From Planctomycetota bacterium (GTDB taxonomy: Bacteria; Planctomycetota; UBA1135; GCA-002686595), in assembly GCA_011524785.1 (NCBI GenBank), contig WTJQ01000101.1, forward strand, positions 1 to 8,085: a stretch of DNA of 8,085 bases. Direction: 5' to 3'. Positions 1 through 6,772 of this stretch are shown here, one piece after another. The notes beneath the pieces are model-generated. The model was not told the origin of the DNA and ran no database searches. It worked only from the letters and a program-made list of their open reading frames with translations. A program made the translations under genes and the position numbers. Each line of letters opens with the position of its first letter. Within the stretch, counting starts at the first letter, position 1.

Positions 1-648
1 GGTGGTGAACGGGAGGTGGCTCCAGTCCGGGGCGAAGTAGTCGCGGCGGTGGCCCGAGAACCTCGCGGAATCCACGAGGACGGCGCGCGGGGTGCCGTTG
101 AAGCAGTGGACCTTGAAGTCGGGGAGGGCGCCGTCCTCGTCCTCCAGGTACGCCTCACAGAGGAGCTGGGGAACGATGTCCTTGTAGCACCACTCGCGCG
201 CGCGCCAGAAGTAGTTCTCGCCCAGGTGCTTCTGCAGGCTGGCCACACACCGAGCCCATTCCTGGGTCGGCACCCCATCCGCGATGAAGTCGCACCGTGC
301 CTTGCTACGGCAGATGACATTGCCGCCGGAGCCATTGTTGGGCCTCAGGACGAACTGCTCCGGCAGTCGCTCGAGCTCCACCTCGTGCGCGCTCCGAAAC
401 ACCGCGATCTCCTCGTTCAGGACCTCCTCCGTTGCGAGGTCCGCAACCAGCTGGCGAACCCGGACCTTGTCCGCCGCCTGGGTCATGAGCGGGTCGTGGT
501 GGTAGCACTTCAGCCACTGCAGCTTCTCGTTCATGCTGGCCGGGCTGTCCAGGTTCAGCTCCAGGCCCAGCCGACGCCTGTACTGGCGCTCGACGAATGC
601 CCGGTCCGTCGTGCAGAGGTTCTTGAAGCGTCTAAAGAGGCAGTCCAT
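1..648 (-). CDS. TupA-like ATP-grasp protein, 3' end cut by window edge
   Basis: This minus-strand gene reads 216 codons from an ATG at 648-646 and runs off the window at base 1, so its C-terminus is missing. The sequence resembles the TupA-like ATP-grasp family (PF14305). An N-terminal MNEKLQWLK block lies at residues 39-47, followed by DPLMTQAADKVRVR (52-65). The ATP-binding strand-loop is QFVLRPNNGSGGN (98-110), then come REWCYKDIVPQLLCEAYL (151-168) and DFKVHCFNG (177-185). Family members are nearly 300 residues long, so perhaps 70-90 residues are missing, including late metal/ATP-binding residues. The family is predicted to form amide bonds during surface polymer synthesis, after TupA of teichuronopeptide synthesis in alkaliphilic Bacillus. 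The substrate here is unknown. The start overlaps the GT25 stop by 17 nt and has no Shine-Dalgarno site, only a C-rich stretch, so initiation probably depends on coupling. Asn replaces the usual His in NHGSGG. Codons such as TTT, AGA, AAT and GTT appear more often than in neighbours. Confidence 0.88.
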   Translation of the reverse strand, partial: MDCLFRRFKNLCTTDRAFVERQYRRRLGLELNLDSPASMNEKLQWLKCYHHDPLMTQAADKVRVRQLVADLATEEVLNEEIAVFRSAHEVELERLPEQFVLRPNNGSGGNVICRSKARCDFIADGVPTQEWARCVASLQKHLGENYFWRAREWCYKDIVPQLLCEAYLEDEDGALPDFKVHCFNGTPRAVLVDSARFSGHRRDYFAPDWSHLPFTT

Positions 649-1465
649 GGGGGAGGGGGGGCGGTGATCCGCGTGCGCAAGATCGCGACGCAGGCGGCTG
701 AGACGGGGACGAGCGCACGCGCTGCGCCCACAGCCGCCGCCACTTCAGGCGGTAGTAAGCGGCAGAGAGGAGGCGACGCGCAGTGCGCGGAGCCTTCGAG
801 CGGGAGTCCTGGAGGGTGGACTCCACCCGAGTGGGGGGGTGCCCCACGAGGACGGGACGCACCAGGGCAGCTTCCAGGGCCCGCAGGTCCACCGGCCAGT
901 CGGCCTTGTGGCACACCGGGCTCGTGCCTGCGGCCAGCACGCGGGCGGCTTGGAGGGAGAGGGAGTAGGCCACGGTCCCGCTGCAGTTGGTCGCGAGTCG
1001 AGAGAGCTCGAAGCCCTCGAAGAGCGGCTCGCGCCCTCGTCGACGGATGTAGGCGGCCCCGTGATACAGCTGGATGAGTGGGCTGCGCTCGTAGTGCCTC
1101 TCCGACACGAACCTGGCCAGCTCCGGCCGCGGCAGGGCGTCGTCCTCCAGCACCAGCGCGTGGGGGACCTCCTCGGCCACCATGCGGCGGTAGACCTCGG
1201 CGTGGGACAGGGCGCAGCCGTACTCGGGATCGCTGATCCACGGGCTCCGGGTTCGGTCGACCCGAGCCTCGAACTCCGCCGGGAGGCCGCTCCTGGCATC
1301 CACGGCCTCGACCACCGTGCACTCGAGCCCAAGCTCTGCGAGCGCAGCGATCAGGTCGGACCGCTGCTGGGTCGCCGTGGCCAGCGAGATCACGAAGATC
1401 GGGGGCTGCTCACGGATCGGGGCTGCGGAGGTCGGCCGCTGCGCGCTCTCAGGGGGCGTCGCCAA
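632..1465 (-). CDS. GT25-family glycosyltransferase (LPS/glycan biosynthesis type)
   Basis: The product has 277 residues and resembles glycosyltransferase family 25 (PF01755), which includes LPS galactosyltransferases of the LgtB/LpsA type. Visible features in order are: a Pro-rich N-terminal extension (1-22); the first strand IFVISLA (23-29); VVEAVDA (51-57); GCALSHAEVYRRM (83-95); the acidic nucleotide-sugar/metal motif LVLEDDA (104-110); and KADWPVDL (187-194), where Asp189 matches a conserved late acidic position. It is cytoplasmic or membrane-associated and should transfer a sugar from an activated donor to a glycan. The donor and acceptor cannot be read from sequence. The start is TTG at 1465-1463. 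An in-frame TGA at 1483-1481 rules out longer versions, and AGGAGG lies 5 nt upstream. It overlaps the upstream GT92-like gene and the downstream ATP-grasp gene by 17 nt each. The last 30 or so residues are low-complexity, basic and Pro-rich, which is typical of neither catalysis nor membrane insertion. Confidence 0.87.
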   Translation of the reverse strand: MATPPESAQRPTSAAPIREQPPIFVISLATATQQRSDLIAALAELGLECTVVEAVDARSGLPAEFEARVDRTRSPWISDPEYGCALSHAEVYRRMVAEEVPHALVLEDDALPRPELARFVSERHYERSPLIQLYHGAAYIRRRGREPLFEGFELSRLATNCSGTVAYSLSLQAARVLAAGTSPVCHKADWPVDLRALEAALVRPVLVGHPPTRVESTLQDSRSKAPRTARRLLSAAYYRLKWRRLWAQRVRSSPSQPPASRSCARGSPPPLPHGLPL

Positions 1466-2648
1466 GGGAGCCTCCTGCTGTCATCGTCTCCGTGAGCAGG
1501 CTCGCGGCGTCCCGCTCGTAGTGCCGTTGCACGGCGTTCTCCTCGACATGACGCCGCGGATCCATCGGCTGGTCCCCGCCGCGCGCGCCCTTCCAGCCCG
1601 TCGTCAGGCGGTCGAAGTGCAGGAAGTAGGCCTCCTCGATCGGGACCGCTCTCCGTAGGTACCCGAGGCGGCAGCGCCCGTTGTGGGTGCGCGCCTCCCG
1701 CAGTCCCTCGGGTCGGGAGAAGCACTTGTGCCCCTTCCCGCGCGGCGCGAGCGCGCGGTGCCGGAAGTTCCGGGCCCGGGGCAGCTGGCCGTCCGGCACC
1801 TCGCCCTCGATCGCGGGCACCAGGTAGTTGTCCAGGCGCAGCAGGCCCCGGTGGCGGGGCTGGGCGCGGAGCAGTCCCTCGAGGCCCCCGGGCGCGACCG
1901 GGTACTCGTCCAGGTCGAGGAACCCCTGCCAGGCGCACGCGCCGAGGATGCGGCTCGCGTGGTTGAGCTGGGCCGCCTGGGCGAAGTTGTTGTAGTGGCT
2001 GCGGGGCGGGCCGTACGGGAAGTCCCACGGGATCACGACGACCTCGACCTCGGCAGGGATCCTCGAGCAGTGCTCGACGAGATCCGCGGCGTACGCGCTG
2101 CCGTTGTCGTAGAGCAGGACGCGCTCCGCACCCTGGTCAACGGCGTAGGTCACCCAGTCGTCGATCCACTCCAGGGGGTTGTCCTTCTGCAGCGTCGACC
2201 ACTGCTGGAAGACGGGCCGAAGGGGCAGGCGCTCGACCCGCGCCTCGAACTCGAGGCCGTTGGCGAAGCGCAGCCGGACCTCGAGGGCCTCGACTGCGCC
2301 CCATCCGCGCGGGAGCGCCAGCTCCCACTGCTCGTGCCGGAAGCGGCGGAGGCGGCGCAGGCGGAGGCGGGTCCAGCCGGGGTCCTCGCTCCTGCGCGCC
2401 TCGGCCGTCAGGGGGAGCAGGGCCGCCGCGAGGTTCACCATGGGGGGGGCGAAGCCGAGCAGCGTGCGCCCATTGCGGTCGAGGGCCAGGTCGTACAGCA
2501 GGGTGCGCCGGTCGAAGCCCTCGTAGTCACTCTCGTCGAGGGCCTCCACCCCGGGCATGTGGGAGCGCCGCTTGTAGAACTCCCGGAGCAGCGGACTGTC
2601 CGCGGGCAGGCTGAGGCTGCGCGGGCGGGACTCCAGGACGGTGGCCAT
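1449..2648 (-). CDS. GT92/GT2-like glycosyltransferase
   Basis: Starting from ATG at 2648-2646 this encodes 399 residues. The frame stays open upstream to an ATG at 3068, but that extension (40 or so Pro/Gly/Arg-rich residues, then the antisense of the next gene) looks non-coding. Residues 1-145 form a poorly conserved, probably beta-rich N-terminal region. From about 147 the protein resembles the GT92/DUF23 and Glyco_tranf_2_4 group. It has KDNPLEWIDDWVTYAV (155-170), LLYDNGS (178-184), the DXD-type motif DLDEY (245-249), HKCFSRPE (307-314), THNG (321-324) and FLHF (342-345). It likely transfers a sugar to a growing surface glycan in the cytoplasm; the sugar is unknown. It is first in a three-gene minus-strand operon. 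A weak GAGAG lies about 12 nt before the start. A TAGCGT hexamer on the minus strand (2724-2719) is a possible but unsupported -10 element. Confidence 0.85.
   Translation of the reverse strand: MATVLESRPRSLSLPADSPLLREFYKRRSHMPGVEALDESDYEGFDRRTLLYDLALDRNGRTLLGFAPPMVNLAAALLPLTAEARRSEDPGWTRLRLRRLRRFRHEQWELALPRGWGAVEALEVRLRFANGLEFEARVERLPLRPVFQQWSTLQKDNPLEWIDDWVTYAVDQGAERVLLYDNGSAYAADLVEHCSRIPAEVEVVVIPWDFPYGPPRSHYNNFAQAAQLNHASRILGACAWQGFLDLDEYPVAPGGLEGLLRAQPRHRGLLRLDNYLVPAIEGEVPDGQLPRARNFRHRALAPRGKGHKCFSRPEGLREARTHNGRCRLGYLRRAVPIEEAYFLHFDRLTTGWKGARGGDQPMDPRRHVEENAVQRHYERDAASLLTETMTAGGSLGDAP
1471..1476 (-). promoter_or_regulatory. Shine-Dalgarno site fixing the TTG start of the GT25 gene
   Basis: The minus strand reads AGGAGG here, 5 nt before the TTG at 1465-1463. 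It lies inside the 3' end of the upstream glycosyltransferase gene. No ATG or GTG lies between the in-frame TGA at 1483-1481 and the first conserved strand of the enzyme. The strong site therefore supports TTG as the true start. Confidence 0.7.
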
Positions 2649-2877
2649 GGGTGGGGCTGGCTCTCGGCAGGCCGCCGCAGGCCCCTGGGGGAGCCCACCG
2701 CCGCCTCGCGGAGACCTCACGCTAGCGCTGGCCTGCGGGCGAGTGAAGCCGGCACTCCCGGAGACGGGGCCCGCCGATGCCTGCCTGCCGGGCGGCGAAC
2801 CAAGTCGCGGCCGTGGAGTGAGCACCGCGGATGAGTAGGATCCTGATCCGGGCAGGGAAGCCTCGCCCGAGCAGCAG
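2649..2877. other. Divergent intergenic region between two glycosyltransferase genes
   Basis: This 229-nt gap separates the start of the GT92-like gene (minus) from the start of the GT-A glycosyltransferase (plus), so it should carry promoters in both directions. I see a short palindrome CGCTAGCG at 2720-2727. Possible -10 hexamers are TAGCGT (minus, 2724-2719) and TAGGAT (plus, 2836-2841). I see no convincing -35 elements, operators, riboswitch or small gene. Open frames that cross it have no recognisable protein character. Confidence 0.5.
2836..2841 (+). promoter_or_regulatory. Possible -10 element for the plus-strand glycosyltransferase
   Basis: TAGGAT fits TANNNT and would place transcription start near 2848, giving a leader of about 30 nt that contains GGGCAGGGAAG. 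No matching -35 element is visible, so this is a weak call. Confidence 0.25.
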
Positions 2878-3861
2878 ATGGAGGCCGCGTCGGTGCAAGG
2901 GGATTCGAAGCCGCTCGACGCTCGGGATCCCAGCGCGGCCCTGTGCGACCTGCTGGCCGCGGACCTCCCCTGGGTGCGTGAGCCGTCTCCCTGGCATGGG
3001 CTGCAGTCCGAGTTCGTACGGCGCGCTGCAGGGGGCCTGCTGCCGCTCCGGTCCCTGTGGCCTGCCATGGACGTGGTCCCGGCCGCGCGCGAGGGGCGAC
3101 TGTCGGTGGAGCTCGTCAGCCACTGCTGGAACTACTCGCACCTGCTCGAGTGCCAGCTCGGCTCGCTCGTGGCCCATGCGCCCCGTGAGGTGGACGTCAC
3201 CATGACCGTCTACTTCAGCCGCGAGGATGCCCGCACCGAGCGCCTGCTGGAGCTCGCCGCCGCGGAGCGGGTCGAGGGCGTGACCTGGAGCTGGCGCGAG
3301 CTGCCCAAGGAGCTCCTGTTCCGGCGCTCCATCGGGCGCAACCACGCGGCGCTGAGCACGACCGCGGACTGGATCTGGTTCACGGACTGCGACGTGCTGT
3401 TCGGCGACGGCTGCCTGGATGGCCTGGGGCGGGCGCTGCAGGGACGGAGGGACCCGCTCGTGTTCCCAGCCGTGGAGAGACTGACGAGCCTGCTGGAGGA
3501 CGAGGCACTGGGCGGGGCAGCGGAGCCGCGCCTGCGGCAGCCCGAACCCGGCCTCGAGTTCGTCGAGGTGCCGGTGACCAAGGCGAAGGGGCCGCTCCAG
3601 ATCACCCATGGGGACGTGGCTCGCGGCATGGGCTACTGCCGGGACATGGCCGTCTACCAGCGCCCGGAGCCGGCCTTCGCCAAGTGCCGCGAGGACACGG
3701 CGTTCCGCTGGCTGCTCGGGACCCAGGGAGTGCCGGTGGAGGTCCCCGGGGTCTCGCGCCTGCGCCACATCAGCAAGGGGCGCTACACGGGAACTGCCTC
3801 CGGGAGCCTCTTGCGCCGGACCGTCCGGCGCGCGCAGGACTGGCTCCGGCACCCGGGCTGA
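2878..3861 (+). CDS. GT-A fold glycosyltransferase (GT2-like)
   Basis: The product has 327 residues. The first 75 or so are variable. The GT-A nucleotide-binding fold begins at LSVELVSHCWNYSHLLECQL (75-94), a first strand and helix like those of family 2 enzymes. The sequence SIGRNHAALSTTADWIWFTD (151-170) then runs into the metal-binding DXD motif DCD (170-172), in the usual family-2 arrangement of a helix, hydrophobic strand and DXD. A later CREDTAFRW (270-278) supplies an acidic ED pair typical of the catalytic-base region. RLRHISKGRY (294-303) is near the C-terminus. There is no signal peptide or membrane segment. It is probably a cytoplasmic sugar transferase acting on the same glycan as the divergent operon; donor and acceptor are unknown. 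An in-frame TAG at 2836-2838 and no alternative start before 2878 support this ATG, although no good Shine-Dalgarno site is present. The stop is 30 nt from the stop of the convergent hydrolase gene. Confidence 0.85.
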   Translation: MEAASVQGDSKPLDARDPSAALCDLLAADLPWVREPSPWHGLQSEFVRRAAGGLLPLRSLWPAMDVVPAAREGRLSVELVSHCWNYSHLLECQLGSLVAHAPREVDVTMTVYFSREDARTERLLELAAAERVEGVTWSWRELPKELLFRRSIGRNHAALSTTADWIWFTDCDVLFGDGCLDGLGRALQGRRDPLVFPAVERLTSLLEDEALGGAAEPRLRQPEPGLEFVEVPVTKAKGPLQITHGDVARGMGYCRDMAVYQRPEPAFAKCREDTAFRWLLGTQGVPVEVPGVSRLRHISKGRYTGTASGSLLRRTVRRAQDWLRHPG

Positions 3862-3891
3862 GGGGAACGCGCCGCCGGCCGCGGCCGCGAC
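3862..3891. terminator. GC-rich palindrome between convergent genes, possible bidirectional terminator
   Basis: Only 30 nt separate two convergent stop codons. They contain a perfect 12-bp palindrome, CGGCCGCGGCCG (3876-3887), inside a longer G/C-only run. There is no real loop and no T tract, so intrinsic termination is uncertain. The call rests mainly on the convergent position. Confidence 0.25.
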
Positions 3892-6651
3892 TCACGACCC
3901 GCTGAGGAGGCGCACCATGCCCTCGCCCAGGGCGCGGCCGACCTCCAGGTAGGTCTCGGCGTTGCCGTTGTAGTGGAAGCCCTGGTCGCGGGGGGACTCG
4001 GCGGGCGTGCGCCAGAAGTCGCGGGTCTCGACGGTCAGGACGTTGCCCGCGAAGCGCGGGTAGGTGCCGGAGGTCCCGCTGACGGCGAGCTGGGCGTTGG
4101 CGACCGTGAGGTGGTGCCCCTCCATGTCCCAGCCCCCGAAGCCGATCGTCCCGATCACGAAGGGGGCATCGGGAGCCTCGAACTCCGCGCGCAGGCTGTC
4201 GATGAGCAGGACGAGGTTCTGCTCGTAGCGGCTCGCGTGGGCGGCGCCGCCGTCCTTGTGCCCCTGCCACCACACGAAGCCGGCGACCTCGAAGCCGCGG
4301 TCCGCCCACTCGGGGTGGCGGGTGGGGAGCTCCTCGAGGACGCGGTGGGTCTCCTCCACGCAGGCGTCGTACTGCAGGCCCGCGTACCAGTCGACCTCCT
4401 GGCCCGGATCGTCGCCGGTCCAGGAGGGGATCCGGTCGCCGTAGCCCGCGTAGGTGCGCCCTTCGAACTCGAAGCGCTCCCCGCCGGGGGGGAGGAAGTC
4501 CCAGCCCAGGGACCGGTTGCCCTGGGAGGCCTTGATCAGGACGACCGGGGCCTCGTGGTGGTCCCCGAGCACCCAGCCGAAGCCGAGCTCCGGACCGATC
4601 GAGTGCGCGTCCGCTCCGCAGCCCACCGAGAGGCGCTTGTCGGCGGTGGCCGTGACCACGCCGGTGTAGTGGACGTCGTCCCGCGAGGCCCACTGCCCGT
4701 CCGCGCCCAGCAGCTCGGGGTGGCGGCCCTCGGTCTTCACGACGGTGGTGAGCGTGCCCGGGACGTCCGTACGCCCGATCCAGCCCAGGCCATTGGCGGC
4801 GCTCGTGAGGTGGATCAGCCGGAAGGGCACGGGGACCCCGGCCTCGAGTCGCACGGGCGTGACGCGGCTCGCCTGCCCCGGCTCGCGGCGGTGGACCTCC
4901 ACGCCGGCGACCTCCATGACGTTGTAGGTGGAGTCGGCATAGCCCGGGTTGAAGGCGTAGGTGCCGGTCTCCTCGACCACGACCGTGCCGCGCGTCACGT
5001 GCGTGCCGCCGCCGGGGTAGGGGGTGGGCCGCACGCCGCCGAAGGCCTCGAGGGGCTGGACGGTCAGGGGCTCCAACGCGTCGTAGTCCTGGGTCGGGTC
5101 GTAGGGGCCCGCGTAGACCGAGACGACGGGGTCCCGCATCTCCGCGCCCCAGCGCCGATTCGGGCCGCGGACCTGGCCGATGCCGACCATGTTGGACTGA
5201 CCCATCATCACGTACACCTGCACGGGCTCCTCGGGCCGGGCACCTGCGCGCGCGCGTTCGATGAGGAAGTCCGTCAGCGCCTCCGACTCGAACCAGCCCC
5301 GGTCCATGTCGTGCCCACCGCCGGGAACGACCTCGAGGGTCACCGCGCCGCCGAGGTCCTGATACCGCGCGGCCACGGCGCCCGAGTTGGCCTCCAGGGG
5401 CACGACCCGATCCGCGTCCCCGTGCAGCAGGTGCAGGGGCACGCCGGCCGCGGCGAGCGGGGCGAGGCGGTCGACGGGGTTTCGTTCAGCGAGGCACTGC
5501 TCGAGCTCCGCAGGGGCCAGTCCGTGCGCCGGGGCGCTGCGCTCGAGGCCGGGGTAGCTGCGCAGGTCGAACACCGGGTAGATGCCCGCCAGGCCGGCGA
5601 CGCGCGCGGGGTTCGAGGCCGCCCAGGACCCGAGCATCAGGCCTCCGCGGCTGCGGGCCAGCAGGGCCGGGCGGGCGGCGAAGCCGCGCTTCGTGACGAG
5701 GTGCGCGTGCAGGGCGTCGAAGGCCGCGTTCCCCGCGGGGCTGCCGTAGGACTCGCCGGCGTCGAGGCCAGCGATCGCGATCCCGGCCGCGAGGAGCCGG
5801 TCGAACATCCAGCCCTCCTCGGGCCCGGGGAGGCGCGGCAGGGTGGGGGCGTACCAGACCCAGGGAGTGGGCCCCGCGCCGCGCGCGTCGGGCTCGATCA
5901 CGAACGCGGTGCGGCCTGCAACGGTGAGGGTCGTCCCGGGCCGTGGGAGGGCCTTCCGGGCCCGCCGCGGATCGCTCTCGGGGACCTCTGGGAACTGCTC
6001 GAGCTCCAGGGCCTCGATCCACACGTTGCGGAAGGAGACAGGGTTGTTGTGCCCCTGCAGCTTGAGCGGAAGCGGCTCGGGGCCCTCGGGCTTGCCGGCC
6101 CCCGTCTTCCGCGACAGCGCCACCGCGTCGTGCACGAGCCGGTCGTTGTGGAAGAGGGTGAGGCGGGCGTCCTCGGTCTTCGTGCCGCCCTCGAAGCGCG
6201 CGGCGCGGAAGAGCAGGTCGTAGGTCTGCCAGGTCCCCGCGGGCTGGGCCGCGATCTCGTCGGGCGTCTTGAGCCGGTACAGGCTCGCGCACATCCAGGG
6301 CTCGTACGCCTCCGGAGCGGTCCCGAAGGAGTCGTGGATCTGGACCTCGTAGCGCTGCTGCACGTACACGCCGGAGTTGCCTCGCGCCTCGACGTTCTCC
6401 GCGTCCGAGGCGTTCACGCGGAACTCCAGGTGCAGCCGGAGGTCCCCGTAGGCCTCCTCCGTCAGCAGGCTCTGCCAGCCCCGCGCCGCCGTCAGGACCC
6501 CGTCCTCGAACGACCACTGGCTGGCCTTGCCGTCGTCGGGAACCAGGGCAATGCGACTCGGCCCGACCAGGACGGTCGCGCTCGGCGGCGGCGTCGAGAA
6601 GTCGAGGAGGTCCTGAGCGGGGAGAGCGAGCAGCAGCAGCGCGGAGAGCAT
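3892..6651 (-). CDS. Secreted three-module protein: DUF1080 + alpha/beta-hydrolase + SASA carbohydrate esterase
   Basis: The product has 919 residues and begins with a short hydrophobic signal-like segment (MLSALLLLALPAQ), so it is probably exported. Residues 15-217 match the 3-keto-disaccharide hydrolase/DUF1080 fold (PF06439), with RGNSGVYVQQRYEVQIHDS (90-108) and a late PVSFRNVWIE strand (204-213). Residues 235-470 are an alpha/beta-hydrolase with a candidate triad: Ser334 in ARSRGG, Asp412 (or 414) in HGDADRVVP and His447 in GGGHDMD. Residues 475-917 are a SASA/CE6-like esterase with the Ser486 block MMGQSNMVG, FVWWQGHKD (792-800) and the His893 block FHYNGNAE. A beta-rich stretch at about 535-640 (PGGGTHVTRGTVVVEETGTY) looks like an inserted sandwich or carbohydrate-binding fold. 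Likely job: removal of ester groups and glycosidic or keto-sugar processing of complex polysaccharides outside the cytoplasm; substrate unknown. Start ATG has no Shine-Dalgarno site but an ideally placed TACGCT hexamer. The frame is uninterrupted through all three modules. Confidence 0.9.
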   Translation of the reverse strand: MLSALLLLALPAQDLLDFSTPPPSATVLVGPSRIALVPDDGKASQWSFEDGVLTAARGWQSLLTEEAYGDLRLHLEFRVNASDAENVEARGNSGVYVQQRYEVQIHDSFGTAPEAYEPWMCASLYRLKTPDEIAAQPAGTWQTYDLLFRAARFEGGTKTEDARLTLFHNDRLVHDAVALSRKTGAGKPEGPEPLPLKLQGHNNPVSFRNVWIEALELEQFPEVPESDPRRARKALPRPGTTLTVAGRTAFVIEPDARGAGPTPWVWYAPTLPRLPGPEEGWMFDRLLAAGIAIAGLDAGESYGSPAGNAAFDALHAHLVTKRGFAARPALLARSRGGLMLGSWAASNPARVAGLAGIYPVFDLRSYPGLERSAPAHGLAPAELEQCLAERNPVDRLAPLAAAGVPLHLLHGDADRVVPLEANSGAVAARYQDLGGAVTLEVVPGGGHDMDRGWFESEALTDFLIERARAGARPEEPVQVYVMMGQSNMVGIGQVRGPNRRWGAEMRDPVVSVYAGPYDPTQDYDALEPLTVQPLEAFGGVRPTPYPGGGTHVTRGTVVVEETGTYAFNPGYADSTYNVMEVAGVEVHRREPGQASRVTPVRLEAGVPVPFRLIHLTSAANGLGWIGRTDVPGTLTTVVKTEGRHPELLGADGQWASRDDVHYTGVVTATADKRLSVGCGADAHSIGPELGFGWVLGDHHEAPVVLIKASQGNRSLGWDFLPPGGERFEFEGRTYAGYGDRIPSWTGDDPGQEVDWYAGLQYDACVEETHRVLEELPTRHPEWADRGFEVAGFVWWQGHKDGGAAHASRYEQNLVLLIDSLRAEFEAPDAPFVIGTIGFGGWDMEGHHLTVANAQLAVSGTSGTYPRFAGNVLTVETRDFWRTPAESPRDQGFHYNGNAETYLEVGRALGEGMVRLLSGS

Positions 6652-6657
6652 GGGGCC

Positions 6658-6663
6658 AGCGTA
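6658..6663 (-). promoter_or_regulatory. -10-like TACGCT for the three-module hydrolase
   Basis: The minus strand reads TACGCT, then exactly 6 nt, then ATG at 6651. With a usual -12 to -7 placement the first transcribed base would be the A of the start codon, giving a leaderless mRNA. No Shine-Dalgarno sequence is present. No convincing -35 hexamer is seen. Confidence 0.45.
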
Positions 6664-6759
6664 ACGCGGCCCCTTCGAAGGCTCGGCGAACGCTCGGCGC
6701 GCTACCTGATGGGCCGGGGAGTTCGGGATCCGGCGCGGGGCGGACGCGCGCTCGGTCGC

Positions 6760-6765
6760 TACGCT
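6760..6765 (+). promoter_or_regulatory. -10-like TACGCT for the small membrane protein
   Basis: TACGCT is followed by 7 nt and the GTG start at 6773, which predicts transcription starting at 6772 or 6773. It is the same hexamer as on the opposite strand for the divergent gene. No Shine-Dalgarno or clear -35 element accompanies it. Confidence 0.4.
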
Positions 6766-6772
6766 TCGCTGC

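Larger units (their letters stand above)
6652..6772. other. Divergent promoter region with palindrome and direct repeats
   Basis: This 121-nt gap separates the three-module hydrolase (minus) from the small membrane protein (plus). Besides the two TACGCT hexamers it holds a perfect 10-bp palindrome, CCTTCGAAGG (6672-6681). The octamer GCTCGGCG occurs twice, at 6681-6688 and 6692-6699, 11 bp apart, and its first six bases recur at 6750-6755. These are candidate regulator sites, but short GC-rich repeats can arise by chance here. Confidence 0.4.

Noticed and set aside
16..1077. Open frame of 353 codons on the plus strand
   Set aside because: It is antisense to the ATP-grasp and GT25 genes, both recognised by family motifs.
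2442..2449. C8 tract in the GT92-like gene, and C7 at 833-839 in GT25, as phase-variation tracts
   Set aside because: Runs of seven also occur at 4486-4492 and 7771-7777 in the hydrolase genes, mostly from Pro-Pro or Gly-Gly codons. They are expected in such GC-rich DNA and not specific to glycan genes.
1683..2834. Open frame of 383 codons on the plus strand
   Set aside because: It is antisense to the GT92-like gene, whose DXD and other motifs are intact; the translation has no protein-like pattern.
2649..3068. Upstream extension of the GT92-like gene to an ATG at 3068
   Set aside because: The added residues are compositionally non-protein-like and overlap the start of the divergent glycosyltransferase; the ATG at 2648 directly precedes sensible protein sequence.
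2722..3852. Open frame of 376 codons on the minus strand
   Set aside because: It is antisense to the GT-A glycosyltransferase, which has conserved motifs including DCD.
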